DNA from: CAYSDH01 sp964429805
Lineage (GTDB): Bacteria > Bacteroidota > Bacteroidia > Flavobacteriales_D > JABDKJ01
Reading direction: 5' to 3'
Assembly (NCBI GenBank): GCA_964429805.1
Contig: CAYSDH010000069.1
Coordinates: 1 to 17,109, forward strand
Length of the DNA stretch: 17,109 nucleotides
A model generated the notes under the pieces. It was not told where the DNA came from. It worked only from the letters and a program-made list of their open reading frames with translations, and did not search any database. The position numbers were made by a program, and so were the translations under genes. Positions 5,912 to 14,467 of the stretch are shown piece after piece (within the stretch, counting starts at the first letter, position 1; every line of letters begins with the position of its first letter).

Positions 5912-6066
5912 TCAGTCATAACTATATACCTACAAGGTCATCAGGCTTCATTTTCAATTGGAATTGAAGAGGTGGAAAGGGTCCCGTCTGGTCAATCGAC
6001 TTGACGGGATTTTCAATTTTAATCAAACCGCATAATTTATATACTTTGCTGTCTCAAGTCTGACCT
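5912..6066 (+). other. Intergenic leader with two hairpins upstream of the four-TM gene
   Basis: TTCAATT-GG-AATTGAA (5953-5968) forms a 7-bp hairpin. It is followed by a second, terminator-like hairpin (5982-6013). A TATAC-TTTG stretch (about 6040-6048) resembles TAnnTTTG with one extra spacer base and lies about 18 nt before ATG 6067. The rest shows nothing recognisable, and I cannot assign a known riboswitch. Confidence 0.4.
5982..6013 (+). terminator. Terminator-like hairpin, plus strand
   Basis: TCCCGTC (5982-5988) pairs with GACGGGA (6003-6009). Inside it GTC (5991-5993) pairs with GAC (5998-6000) around AATC. The stem is followed by TTTTCAATTTT (6010-6020). It sits 46 nt before the next ATG, so it could end a short upstream RNA, act as an attenuator, or end read-through from the zinc-ribbon gene. 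Confidence 0.5.
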
Positions 6067-6516
6067 ATGTTACGAAGCATACTGTTTACTATTCTTGGTC
6101 TCATTGCGGCCGTAATCATCGTCTTTATTGTGGAAGCAATCTCTGCGCAGTTTTTTCCTGTGCCAGGTCTTGGGCAGAAAATGAGTCATGAGGAAATCAG
6201 ACAATACTTAGTTGTCAATTCACACTTGATACCGACTCCAGCCATGATTTTGGTTGTCTTGGGTCATGCGCTAGGCACATTTGTGGGTGTGCTCATTGCA
6301 GCGAAGGGTGGAGGTGAATCGTTGAAGTCAGCATACATCGTGCTTGCGCTGATGTTCATTTTCGCGCTCATCAATCTGTTTGGCATTCCACATCCTACAT
6401 GGTTTGCCATTGCTGATATGCTGGCCATTTTGTTCGCAGGCGTCTTGGCCCTCAACATTGGTTTACGCATGAATAAACTCAATGGCATTAACCCTCACAA
6501 GGAGAGGAGTCGCTAA
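6067..6516 (+). CDS. Four-TM membrane protein of unknown function
   Basis: A 149-residue integral membrane protein with hydrophobic segments at about residues 4-24, 56-80, 88-107 and 110-131. A periplasmic or cytoplasmic loop (25-55) contains SHEEIRQYLV. Short glycine-rich and basic loops (AAKGGGES; C-terminal NPHKERSR) suggest cytoplasmic positions. I recognise no catalytic motif or named family, so this is a conserved-type hypothetical membrane protein. The start ATG 6067 places the first helix directly at the N-terminus. Its stop (6514-6516) directly abuts the stop of the convergent thioredoxin-fold gene (6517-6519) with no bases between, and no terminator is visible. Confidence 0.7.
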   Translation: MLRSILFTILGLIAAVIIVFIVEAISAQFFPVPGLGQKMSHEEIRQYLVVNSHLIPTPAMILVVLGHALGTFVGVLIAAKGGGESLKSAYIVLALMFIFALINLFGIPHPTWFAIADMLAILFAGVLALNIGLRMNKLNGINPHKERSR

Positions 6517-7974
6517 TCAGGGCTTAGACTTTTCTTTGTCTTCTGCAGGTGTAGACTCGATGCCTAACTCTCTATTCATCATCTCTCCAAGTTGCTCAAT
6601 GCCGATTTGCTTGGCCTTAATCTTCTTGTCTTTGTCTAAGAGTATCACCACAGGTGTACTGTGCACATCATAATCTGTGCGGAATGTACTTCCTCCGTAT
6701 TTCGGATTGTCCGAGACATTAATCAGCGTGCCAAATTCTGGATGCTCTTTCAGGTATTCTAACCACTCTTCATTTTGATAGGGATTACCCACAGCCCAAA
6801 CCTTTACGCCATGCTCGGCAAACTTGTTTTGAAACTCAACGACTCGTGGATTCTCCTTCTTACAGTGACCACAGTCCGGGTCCCAAATATAGATTACCGT
6901 GTAGTCTGCCTCTACGTCATAGAGGCTCATTCTCGTCTCACCACTCACATCTCTCAGGTACATTCCCGGAGCTTGCGCGCCAATGAGCAGCGGCTTGATA
7001 CGCTGCGCTTTGTCGATTACTTTGGCGAGGCCTACAGAGTCGAGCCACGTAGCTTGTCCTGTTTGATAATACTGCTCTACCATGTGCACAAAACCCGCAT
7101 CATGACCCATTATTTTCGATTTCTCAAAGTTGTATGTGATGAAGTGTAGACAGAATTTAAACAGCTCTTCGTCATACTCTACCTTACCTAGCAACTCATC
7201 AGCTTGACGAGTCATGCTGTCAGGAATCTGCATGATAGTTTTGGTCATAAACGTCTCCAGTTTCTTTTCAAATTCTGGCGTTCGAACAATCGATGGATTG
7301 TGCAATGGTACATGGTCAAAGAAGTGCTTCACATACCAGTTATACTGAAACATAGAGTCTAGCACGTCACCATTTTTATCTTTAGGAATAGGAGGGACTT
7401 CGAGCGGTACAGACATGCCAACCAGTTGGGCGGCAAAGTTGTCTTTGTTTTTGTCCATCATGTTTTTCTGATAGTCTTTTACCTCTTGGTTTACTTCTTG
7501 AATTCGGGTTGTGTGCGCCTTAATTTTTTCGCTGTCTGTCTCCGATTCCATTTGCTTATTGAGCGCGGCTACCTCTTCTTTTTTCAGCGTGATAAACTTG
7601 ATATAATCGTAGTAGAGGGAGTTAGTAGGAGAGTTTTTAAACGAAGTGTTTTTTACTTTGTCTAGCGTGTCGCAGGTCATTTCAAATTCTTGCTCATCAA
7701 TCAGAATTTCAAATAGCTGTGTGCGCTCTGCCTGCACCATCACAGAGTACTTTCCGCCACTGAGTGGTTCTTTGCCGCTAAACACGCCTACACCTTTTTT
7801 GTTGGTCATAGTCGTGTCGGCATAGTACAGTTTGCTGCCAAAGTAGTTGACTAGATATATCGTGTCATTCGGGAACTCCTGCAGATTAACTTTAATCTTG
7901 TATGCTTGAGCCTGCATGCCGATTAGCATACACAAAGACAGTCCGAGGAGGGTAGTTTTTTTCCAGTTCATCAT
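6517..7974 (-). CDS. TlpA-like thioredoxin-fold protein with DUF4369-type N-terminus
   Basis: A 485-residue exported thiol-disulfide protein. It begins with a signal peptide (MMNWKKTTLLGLSLCML ... AQA). A beta-rich DUF4369-like domain occupies about residues 25-125 (FPNDTIYLVNYFGSKLYY). A long, Lys/Glu-rich helical middle follows (about 125-330, DUF5106-like). The C-terminal thioredoxin/redoxin fold (about 330-465) has active site DPDCGHCKKENP with Cys368 and Cys371, and the cis-Pro loop STPVVILLD. Such proteins act in the periplasm, often in cytochrome c maturation or thiol redox; the exact substrate is unknown. ATG 7974 or 7971 are both possible; the upstream TTG is less likely. The tail (STPAEDKEKSKP) is charged and disordered. 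No paired partner gene lies nearby. Confidence 0.88.
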   Translation of the reverse strand: MMNWKKTTLLGLSLCMLIGMQAQAYKIKVNLQEFPNDTIYLVNYFGSKLYYADTTMTNKKGVGVFSGKEPLSGGKYSVMVQAERTQLFEILIDEQEFEMTCDTLDKVKNTSFKNSPTNSLYYDYIKFITLKKEEVAALNKQMESETDSEKIKAHTTRIQEVNQEVKDYQKNMMDKNKDNFAAQLVGMSVPLEVPPIPKDKNGDVLDSMFQYNWYVKHFFDHVPLHNPSIVRTPEFEKKLETFMTKTIMQIPDSMTRQADELLGKVEYDEELFKFCLHFITYNFEKSKIMGHDAGFVHMVEQYYQTGQATWLDSVGLAKVIDKAQRIKPLLIGAQAPGMYLRDVSGETRMSLYDVEADYTVIYIWDPDCGHCKKENPRVVEFQNKFAEHGVKVWAVGNPYQNEEWLEYLKEHPEFGTLINVSDNPKYGGSTFRTDYDVHSTPVVILLDKDKKIKAKQIGIEQLGEMMNRELGIESTPAEDKEKSKP

Positions 7975-7991
7975 CAATAATGGGTCTTACA

Positions 7992-7999
7992 CGAATTTA
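7992..7999 (-). promoter_or_regulatory. Possible -7 element for the TlpA-like gene
   Basis: On the minus strand TAAATTCG is one mismatch from TAnnTTTG and lies 17 nt before the start at 7974. No matching TTG -33 element is visible. It supports separate transcription from prfC, whose stop is 95 nt upstream of this start. Confidence 0.3.
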
Positions 8000-8069
8000 A
8001 GCCCTCGCAGTCTTAGACCAGCAGGGATTAACATTTTTTTTAAAACTCTATTTCTGAAAATTGCAATTA

Positions 8070-9671
8070 TCAGGCCATTCCGTGGGCCGTCTTAAACTCA
8101 GAAGTGAAGTGAAACTCTATCTCTGGGTTTTCAGATTTCTCAAGGTTCAGAATCCAAGCTGAAGGTGCTAAAAACACAGGGTTTCCGTCCTTGTCTATTA
8201 CCATTGAGCTGGCTTTCAGTCTGGTAAATTCTTTGAGTTTTTCAGCATCTTCTGAGGTCAACCAGCATGCTTTGTGAAATTTGAGCGTTTCAAAATCACA
8301 CTTTGCCCCATATTCATGCTCCAGACGATACTTAATCACGTCAAATTGCAGTTCACCCACAACACCCACTATTTTTCGTCTACCTGTAGACTTCACGAAA
8401 AGCTGGGCTACACCCTCATCACTCAGCTGCTGTATTCCTTTATCCAACTGTTTTGTCTTCATCGGGTCTTTATTGACCAATTCTCTAAACAGCTCTGGCG
8501 AGAAACTAGGTATTCCTCTAAACAGAAAGTTCTTGCCTTCGGTGAGTGTGTCACCAATTTTAAAGGTGCCCGTGTCATACAGTCCGACCACATCTCCTGG
8601 AAAAGCCTCTTCAATCAGACTCTTACTTCTGGCCATAAACGTGGTTGGATTAGAAAAGCGAACCTTCTTTTCTAGTCGCACGTGATGGTAAAACTTGTTT
8701 CGCTCAAACTTGCCTGAGCACACACGCACAAAGGCGATTCTGTCTCTATGATTGGGGTCAAGATTGGCGTGTATTTTAAACACAAATCCTGAGAAATTCT
8801 TGGCATCTGGTTGCACTTCACCGATGTTGGTTTCGCGCACCGCAGGTTTTGGAGCTATCTGGCAAAAAGTGTCAAGCAACTCTTGTACACCAAAATTATT
8901 AATGGCTGAGCCAAAGAAAATAGGGGCCTGCTCTCCGCGTGTATATGGTTCGTTATCAAACTCCTCATATACGCCAGAGATCAACTCTTCATCTTCTCGT
9001 AGCTTCTCTGCCAATTCATCACCCACAAACTTGGTGAGCACTGGGTCATTGATGTCGCGCAGTTCTATGCGCTCGTCTTCTATTTTCGTTTTTCCTGGGT
9101 CAAAGAGTTTGATGCTGCTGTCATAGAGGTTGTAGATTCCTTTAAACGTGGCACCGATACCTATGGGCCAACTCAGCGGTCTGACCTTTATAGACAGTTT
9201 CTCTTCCAGCTCGTCTAGCAGATCATAAGGATCTTGACCTTCAAGATCCATCTTATTGACAAAAATCATGACAGGCGTATTCCTCATGCGGCATACTTCC
9301 ATGAGTCGCTCCGTCTGCGCCTCAACTCCCTTTACACAGTCTACTACAAGTATGACCGAATCTACAGCCGTGAGCGTGCGGTACGTGTCTTCCGCAAAGT
9401 CCTTGTGACCCGGTGTGTCTAAAATGTTGACGAGGTTGCCTTTGTACTCAAAACCCATGACAGAAGTAGCCACAGAGATACCTCTTTGACGCTCTATTTC
9501 CATAAAGTCAGAGGTGGCCGTCTTCTTTATTTTATTGCTCTTCACCGCACCAGCCGTCTGAATCGCCCCACCGTAGAGCAGGAATTTCTCGGTCAGTGTC
9601 GTCTTTCCAGCATCCGGGTGTGAGATGATGGCAAAAGTCTTTCTCTTGTCTATTTCTTCTGTCAATGACAT
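8070..9671 (-). CDS. prfC: Peptide chain release factor 3 (RF3 GTPase)
   Basis: A 533-residue translational GTPase that ejects release factors RF1/RF2 from the ribosome after peptide release. The length matches the family (about 530). GTP-binding motifs are intact: G1 SHPDAGKTT (17-25), the G2/switch I segment IERQRGISVATSV (about 59-71), G3 DTPGH (85-89) and G4 NKMD (139-142). The N-terminal EIDKRKTFAIISHPD and the GVVGELQFDVIKYRL segment near the C-terminus are RF3-specific, which separates it from EF-G and LepA. The start ATG at 9671 is unambiguous by family alignment. An exact TAnnTTTG element ends only 4 nt before it. The gene is divergent from the desaturase across 165 bp, with no partner in an obvious operon. 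Confidence 0.97.
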   Translation of the reverse strand: MSLTEEIDKRKTFAIISHPDAGKTTLTEKFLLYGGAIQTAGAVKSNKIKKTATSDFMEIERQRGISVATSVMGFEYKGNLVNILDTPGHKDFAEDTYRTLTAVDSVILVVDCVKGVEAQTERLMEVCRMRNTPVMIFVNKMDLEGQDPYDLLDELEEKLSIKVRPLSWPIGIGATFKGIYNLYDSSIKLFDPGKTKIEDERIELRDINDPVLTKFVGDELAEKLREDEELISGVYEEFDNEPYTRGEQAPIFFGSAINNFGVQELLDTFCQIAPKPAVRETNIGEVQPDAKNFSGFVFKIHANLDPNHRDRIAFVRVCSGKFERNKFYHHVRLEKKVRFSNPTTFMARSKSLIEEAFPGDVVGLYDTGTFKIGDTLTEGKNFLFRGIPSFSPELFRELVNKDPMKTKQLDKGIQQLSDEGVAQLFVKSTGRRKIVGVVGELQFDVIKYRLEHEYGAKCDFETLKFHKACWLTSEDAEKLKEFTRLKASSMVIDKDGNPVFLAPSAWILNLEKSENPEIEFHFTSEFKTAHGMA

Positions 9672-9675
9672 GGCG

Positions 9676-9683
9676 CAAAGGTA
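9676..9683 (-). promoter_or_regulatory. -7 promoter element directly at the prfC start
   Basis: On the minus strand TACCTTTG is an exact TAnnTTTG match. Only CGCC separates it from the ATG, so the transcript would be leaderless or nearly so. No TTG at the -33 distance. Confidence 0.45.
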
Positions 9684-9836
9684 ATTTTTAGCAGTCGGAT
9701 GTCATGCGCTTCGACTCATTGATTTGAGAACTTCCAATAGTATTTGTCGCATATAGACCTCAGGCCATCAATTAACGGTATCTTGCGACCTTCATCTCGC
9801 CTTTACCAGCACTAACACACTGATAAAAAAGTACTT

Positions 9837-10910
9837 ATGGCATTTATTGATAAGATTCTCAGAGTTCCGTCCTACGGTTGGCAAGATGAGAATGGTGAGC
9901 TTATAGTCCCAAGCACCAAAGAATTATTTAAAGAAGCCTTTTCGCGTGCCAATTTTTTCAAGGACAAAAGAAACTGGATTTCAGGTATCAGCTGGGCAGA
10001 AGCTATTTGCATGTTACCCTTCATGTACCTCTTTCTGTTTGAGTATTTCAGCCTTCCGTTGCTAGGCGCATTCTTGCTTTACGCCATGATTATTATGAGC
10101 ACGCACGGTACCATCTGGTTTCACAGATACGGTACGCACAAGGCCTACACGTTTAGCAACAAAGTGTGGCGTTTTATCACGCAGAATTTAGTCTTGAGAA
10201 CATTTCCAGAAGAGATTTACATTGTGTCTCACCATGTGCATCATGCCAAGTCAGATGAGCCCGGTGACCCTTACAATGCCAAAGGTGGTATCTGGTATTG
10301 CATGCTTTCTGATGTCAACCATCAGAGCATCGCACAAGACCTTACTGAGCAAGAGTATGAAGGGCTTAAAGTGTTTATGAACCACACTGGCGTAGCGCTT
10401 AATGACTATGCAGGTTATAAAAAGTGGGGCTCATTAGCAACTCCGTTTTATACCATTGGCATGCTCATACTTAATTGGAGTTTTTGGTTTACTGCCTTCT
10501 ATTTGATAGGTGGCATGGGCCTAGTGTCAGCGCTGTTTACGGGTGCCTTATTCTGGTTTGTACTCGTGCGTGGGTTTAACTACAACGGCCATGGTGGCGG
10601 AGAAGAAAAGCATGTCGATGGAGTAGATTACGACAGAAGTAACCTGGCTATTAATCAGACCAGAACAGGTCTATTCTCTGGTGAGTGGCATAACAATCAT
10701 CACCTTTATCCGGGCTCAGCGCGCGCAGGCTTCTTGCCTTATCAGATTGATTTGGCGTGGATTTATATCTACTCTCTCTCTAAGATAGGTGGGGTGTCTA
10801 GTTATGAAGACTCTAAAAAGAAGTTCATGAAAAAGTACCTGGACGCAAAGGTGGTGCATGAAGTGAAGAAGAAGCCGTCAATGGCGCGACCAGTCAAAAC
10901 AAGAGCCTAG
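9837..10910 (+). CDS. Membrane fatty acid (acyl-CoA-type) desaturase
   Basis: A 357-residue membrane di-iron desaturase that introduces a double bond into fatty acyl chains, adjusting membrane fluidity. The three histidine boxes are present: HRYGTH (96-101), HHVHH (132-136, followed by AKSDEPGDPYN) and HNNHH (285-289, within GEWHNNHHLYPG). Hydrophobic segments lie at about 53-72, 73-92, 200-220 and 225-245, giving the usual two hairpins in the membrane. The C-terminal tail is Lys-rich. The ATG at 9837 starts just after an A-rich stretch; no clear promoter match was found in the 165-bp gap. The helicase gene follows after 25 bp on the same strand and may be co-transcribed. Regiospecificity (delta-9 or other) cannot be told from sequence alone. 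Confidence 0.93.
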   Translation: MAFIDKILRVPSYGWQDENGELIVPSTKELFKEAFSRANFFKDKRNWISGISWAEAICMLPFMYLFLFEYFSLPLLGAFLLYAMIIMSTHGTIWFHRYGTHKAYTFSNKVWRFITQNLVLRTFPEEIYIVSHHVHHAKSDEPGDPYNAKGGIWYCMLSDVNHQSIAQDLTEQEYEGLKVFMNHTGVALNDYAGYKKWGSLATPFYTIGMLILNWSFWFTAFYLIGGMGLVSALFTGALFWFVLVRGFNYNGHGGGEEKHVDGVDYDRSNLAINQTRTGLFSGEWHNNHHLYPGSARAGFLPYQIDLAWIYIYSLSKIGGVSSYEDSKKKFMKKYLDAKVVHEVKKKPSMARPVKTRA

Positions 10911-10935
10911 TAGCTCTTTCCTAAATCAAAATACC

Positions 10936-12240
10936 GTGGCTAAAAATCTGAATGAGATACTCGCAAAGCTGAGAGTGTCTGAGCTGAATGATATGCAGCA
11001 GGCGGCCATGAGCGCATTTGAAGCCAACAAGGAGTTGCTCATCTTGTCACCCACTGGAAGTGGAAAGACACTCGCTTTTTTATTGCCTCTCATACTTAGC
11101 CTTGATCCAAACAGTGATGAGGTGCAGGCACTAATCATTACACCATCTCGAGAGTTGGCTATTCAGATAGAGCAAGTGTGCAGAGAGATGGGCACAGGTT
11201 ATAAGTGCAATGCCGTCTATGGCGGTCGGTCAGGGAGCAAAGACAAAGTTGACTTAAAGCATCGGCCAGCCATATTAATTGGCACGCCAGGACGTGTGGC
11301 CGACCACTTTAAGAGACAGACTTTTCCTACTCATCACATCAAAACACTGGTGCTTGACGAGTTTGACAAATCGTTGGAGGTTGGTTACGAAGCGGAGATG
11401 AAATCCATACTCAACACTGTAAGGAGGCTTGAAAAGAAAGTCCTCACCTCAGCCACACAGGGAGTGGAGGTGCCAAGTTTTGTTGGCTTTCGGTCGCCAG
11501 AGGTTATTGATAAGACGAGCGCAGGTGTGCCAACCCTGTCTGTCAAGCTGGTTTACTCTCAAGACAAAGACAAGCTCAAGTGCTTGTCCAGCACGCTGCG
11601 GCATATTGGTAATCATCCGGGTATTATTTTTTGCAATTTCAAAGACAGCATTTCATTTGTTGCCGAGTACTTGACACGTCAGCACATTAGTTTTTGCACC
11701 TTCCATGGCGGCATGGAGCAAGTGGACCGAGAGCGTTCTCTAATCAAGTTTAGAAATGGAAGCACGCGGATATTAATTGCCACAGATCTGGCGGCCAGAG
11801 GTTTAGATATTCCAGAATTGCAGTTTATCATTCATTATCAATTGCCTCGAAAGGAGCATGAGTTTGTGCACCGAAACGGTCGTACATCGAGAATGAATAG
11901 AGACGGTACTGCTTACATTCTGCAGCATGAAAAAGAAGATCTACCAGACTTTATAGTTGATCCAGACATTGTAGAGATCAGTGATGCTCCGCCTTTAAAA
12001 AGTACGGGTTGGAAGACACTCTTCATCTCTGGAGGGCGTAAAGACAAAATTTCAAAAGGAGACATCGCAGGATTGTTCTTTAAGCAGGGCGGGCTCAATA
12101 AAGATGAACTTGGGCTGATAGAGATAAAACAAGACCATTGTTTTGTATCAGTCGCGGAGTCAAAAGTGGCGCACATCATCAGAGAGCTCAACAACAGCAA
12201 GATTAAAAAACGAAAAGTCAGAATCTCAGAGTTGAGATAA
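10936..12240 (+). CDS. DEAD-box RNA helicase, DbpA-like, with DEFD box
   Basis: A 434-residue ATP-dependent RNA helicase. Motifs in order: Q-motif region LNDMQQAAM, motif I SPTGSGKT (38-45), Ia TPSRELA, Ib TPGR, motif II DEFD (141-144) in place of DEAD, motif III SAT, motif V TDLAARGLD, and motif VI HRNGRTSR (312-319). The last ~70 residues (WKTLFISGGRKDKISKGDI ... CFVSV) match the DbpA/CsdA-type RNA-binding domain, which in E. coli DbpA recognises 23S rRNA helix 92. A ribosome-assembly role is therefore likely. The start is GTG 10936; the next ATG falls inside the Q motif, so it cannot be the start. DEFD is, to my knowledge, common in the Bacteroidota members. It sits 25 bp after the desaturase and ends 16 bp from the convergent photolyase. 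Confidence 0.92.
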   Translation: MAKNLNEILAKLRVSELNDMQQAAMSAFEANKELLILSPTGSGKTLAFLLPLILSLDPNSDEVQALIITPSRELAIQIEQVCREMGTGYKCNAVYGGRSGSKDKVDLKHRPAILIGTPGRVADHFKRQTFPTHHIKTLVLDEFDKSLEVGYEAEMKSILNTVRRLEKKVLTSATQGVEVPSFVGFRSPEVIDKTSAGVPTLSVKLVYSQDKDKLKCLSSTLRHIGNHPGIIFCNFKDSISFVAEYLTRQHISFCTFHGGMEQVDRERSLIKFRNGSTRILIATDLAARGLDIPELQFIIHYQLPRKEHEFVHRNGRTSRMNRDGTAYILQHEKEDLPDFIVDPDIVEISDAPPLKSTGWKTLFISGGRKDKISKGDIAGLFFKQGGLNKDELGLIEIKQDHCFVSVAESKVAHIIRELNNSKIKKRKVRISELR

Positions 12241-12256
12241 AAGCTGTTTCGCAATG

Positions 12257-13579
12257 TTAGGCCATCGCCAATGCTTCTTTGTATGTGGCTAAGGCGCGTT
12301 CCCGTGCCATTTTATGCTCTACCATTGGCTCGGCATACTTGTCAGTGTCAAACTCTGGAATCCACTTTTTGATGTAGACGCGGGCCTTGTCAAACTTGTC
12401 CATCTGTGATGTTGGGTTAAAGACTCTGAAGTATGGAGCTGCGTCACAACCTGTGCCTGCGGCCCATTGCCAGTTCCCGTTGTTTGAGGCCAATTCAAAA
12501 TCCAATAGTTTTTCGGCAAAATAGGCTTCTCCCCAGCGCCAATCTATCAGCAAATGCTTGCATAAGAAACTAGCCACCACCATGCGCACTCTGTTGTGCA
12601 TATACCCGGTCTCATTGAGTTCTCTCATTCCTGCATCGACCATGGGATAACCAGTTTGGCCTGCACACCAGCGCTTAAATTCTTTCTCGTCATTGCGCCA
12701 GACTATGCGGTCGTACTTGGCTCTAAAACTGTTTTTCACCACATGCGGAAAATGAAATAGAATCTGCATGAAAAACTCTCTCCAAAACAATTCTTTGGCA
12801 AATGTGTGATTGACTTGGTAGGTCTCTTTCATCGCCTGTCGCACGCTGATGCTGCCAAACCTCAAGTGAGGGGAGAGGTCAGATGTTCCTTCCATGGCTG
12901 GAAAATCTCGCGACTGATCATACTTTGCTATCCGTGGTTCGGCTATGCTGTATGGACGGACTGTTATCTCGCTCTGGTTAAAGCCAAGGCTCTTCAGTGT
13001 GGGTAGAGTCGGCTCAGTACTAAACTGATGGAGCTTGTCTAAGTGCGCAGCGCTCGGTGCAGCGTGAAGCATTGAGTCGTCAAAATGCTCAAAGCACTTT
13101 TTGCTGTATGGAGTATAGACTGTGTAGGGTGTTCCATCTGCTTTGAGCACGTCACCCGGTTCAAATATTACCTGGTCTTTAAACGTCTGCAGTGTGGCGC
13201 CATTTTTCTCTAGGAAGTCGGTCACTTCCTTGTCTCGTGTCAGCGCATAGGGCTCATAGTCTCTGTTGGTAAACACCGTCTCAACATCATACGAACGCAT
13301 GACTTTCTCCCACATTTCTGGCGCTTGCCCATGCAACACCACAAGGCCGCTGCCGTGTTGCTTTAGCTCTTCATGCATGGCCGTGAGGCGTTCATGGATA
13401 AAGCCGACACGTGCATCATCTGCTGCCAGTTCATCAAGAATGGCGCGGTCAAAAATGAAGATGCAAATCACAGGGTTGCCACTTTGAAGTGCCTGACTTA
13501 AAGCTGTGTTGTCTTCTAGCCTCAGGTCCCGCCTAAACCAGTGTATGTTTACTTTACTTGACATGTTTGTCTGAGACAT
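12257..13579 (-). CDS. phr: Class I deoxyribodipyrimidine photolyase / cryptochrome family
   Basis: A 440-residue FAD-binding flavoprotein that probably repairs cyclobutane pyrimidine dimers with blue light. The N-terminal antenna domain (about 10-140) begins VNIHWFRRDLRLEDN. The C-terminal FAD domain carries TGYPMVDAGMREL, TGYMHNRVRM and the signature around ASNNGNWQWAAGTG (W370), followed by DAAPYFRVFNP. The Asn and Trp positions match class I CPD photolyases better than DASH cryptochromes. Either ATG 13579 or ATG 13564 can be the start. Both overlap the end of the upstream transporter gene (stop at 13554), by 26 or 11 nt, so translation is coupled. Stops are convergent with the helicase gene (12240). 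No terminator is visible between them. Confidence 0.95.
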   Translation of the reverse strand: MSQTNMSSKVNIHWFRRDLRLEDNTALSQALQSGNPVICIFIFDRAILDELAADDARVGFIHERLTAMHEELKQHGSGLVVLHGQAPEMWEKVMRSYDVETVFTNRDYEPYALTRDKEVTDFLEKNGATLQTFKDQVIFEPGDVLKADGTPYTVYTPYSKKCFEHFDDSMLHAAPSAAHLDKLHQFSTEPTLPTLKSLGFNQSEITVRPYSIAEPRIAKYDQSRDFPAMEGTSDLSPHLRFGSISVRQAMKETYQVNHTFAKELFWREFFMQILFHFPHVVKNSFRAKYDRIVWRNDEKEFKRWCAGQTGYPMVDAGMRELNETGYMHNRVRMVVASFLCKHLLIDWRWGEAYFAEKLLDFELASNNGNWQWAAGTGCDAAPYFRVFNPTSQMDKFDKARVYIKKWIPEFDTDKYAEPMVEHKMARERALATYKEALAMA

Positions 13580-14462
13580 TTTTAAGGTTTGTGTCGCTGC
13601 TTAATTCTGGCTCGTCACCCTGCACGCTGCTCCATATCACAGAGGCGAGAATAAGGGCTGCGCCAAAAATCATGTTGAGTCTAAACACTTCGTTCAGAAA
13701 AATAACGGCTATGAATATGCCATACACAGGCTCAAGTCCGCAGAGAATGGCGGCCAAACTGGCGGAAATTTTCTTCATGCTGCCTATGAATAATGAATAG
13801 GCGATGGATGTGCAAAACAAACTCAAAATCAAGATGTAGGGAATGTCCATGCCATCGGCATCTAAGCTCATGTCATAGCCCATGAGGGTAGTTGGAATAA
13901 GCACTATACCCGCCACAGCGAGCTGGATGAAACTGAGTTTGACTCCATCTAAGTCTTCGATGTGCACTTTATTTATCAGATGGATGATGACATAAATAAA
14001 GGCCGCAGAAAAACCCCAATACATTCCCTCTATATCGGCTTCAGAGGCAGAGTCTCCGAGTAACATCCACGTACCGATGCAGACCACTACAGGACTGATG
14101 AGTAGAGGCCATCGCCATTTCGTCTTGAGCACCAAGGGTTCGATTATGGAAGTCATGACAGGAAAAGTGGACACCGTAATCACAGCGATACTCACAGAGG
14201 CAACTTTCACGCTTTGATAAAAGGCAATCCAATGTAAAGCGAGCAGTACACCGCTAATGAATAAGACAGGACGTGCTTTTTTTTGTGGCCAAGCGCTGCG
14301 TTTGCCTAGCCAGATGAAGACCAGTAAAAACAGAGCTCCGAGTAAGGAACGAGCGCCCGTGACAACTACCGCTGTTTGGTCGATGAGCTTGGCCAAAACT
14401 CCAGACAGACCAAAGAGCAGCACGGAGATATGCGCTTGTAGGATTCCAGAATTCCTTTTCAT
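13554..14462 (-). CDS. EamA-family (DMT superfamily) transporter
   Basis: A 302-residue integral membrane protein with about ten hydrophobic helices arranged as two EamA repeats: a first half beginning GILQAHISVLLFGLSGVLAKL and a second half beginning YWGFSAAFIYVIIHLINKV. It ends with ILCGLEPVYGIFIAVIFLNE, the usual EamA pattern. Family members export amino acids, metabolites or sugars; the substrate cannot be told. I chose ATG 14462 because an upstream TTG-initiated frame (14516) would add a non-membrane extension running across the promoter. Its 3' end overlaps the photolyase start, so it heads a two-gene operon. It is divergent from bshA, with 57 bp between the starts. Confidence 0.88.
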   Translation of the reverse strand: MKRNSGILQAHISVLLFGLSGVLAKLIDQTAVVVTGARSLLGALFLLVFIWLGKRSAWPQKKARPVLFISGVLLALHWIAFYQSVKVASVSIAVITVSTFPVMTSIIEPLVLKTKWRWPLLISPVVVCIGTWMLLGDSASEADIEGMYWGFSAAFIYVIIHLINKVHIEDLDGVKLSFIQLAVAGIVLIPTTLMGYDMSLDADGMDIPYILILSLFCTSIAYSLFIGSMKKISASLAAILCGLEPVYGIFIAVIFLNEVFRLNMIFGAALILASVIWSSVQGDEPELSSDTNLKNVSDKHVK

Positions 14463-14467
14463 CGGGT

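Noticed and set aside
9672..9836. Further gene or RNA in the prfC-desaturase gap
   Set aside because: Only very short frames and no stable hairpin; apart from the prfC -7 element I see nothing supportable.
10901..10918. AAGAGC/GCTCTT hairpin over the desaturase stop codon as a terminator
   Set aside because: The stem is only 6 bp and is followed by TCC rather than a T tract. The helicase gene starts 25 bp later and is probably co-transcribed.
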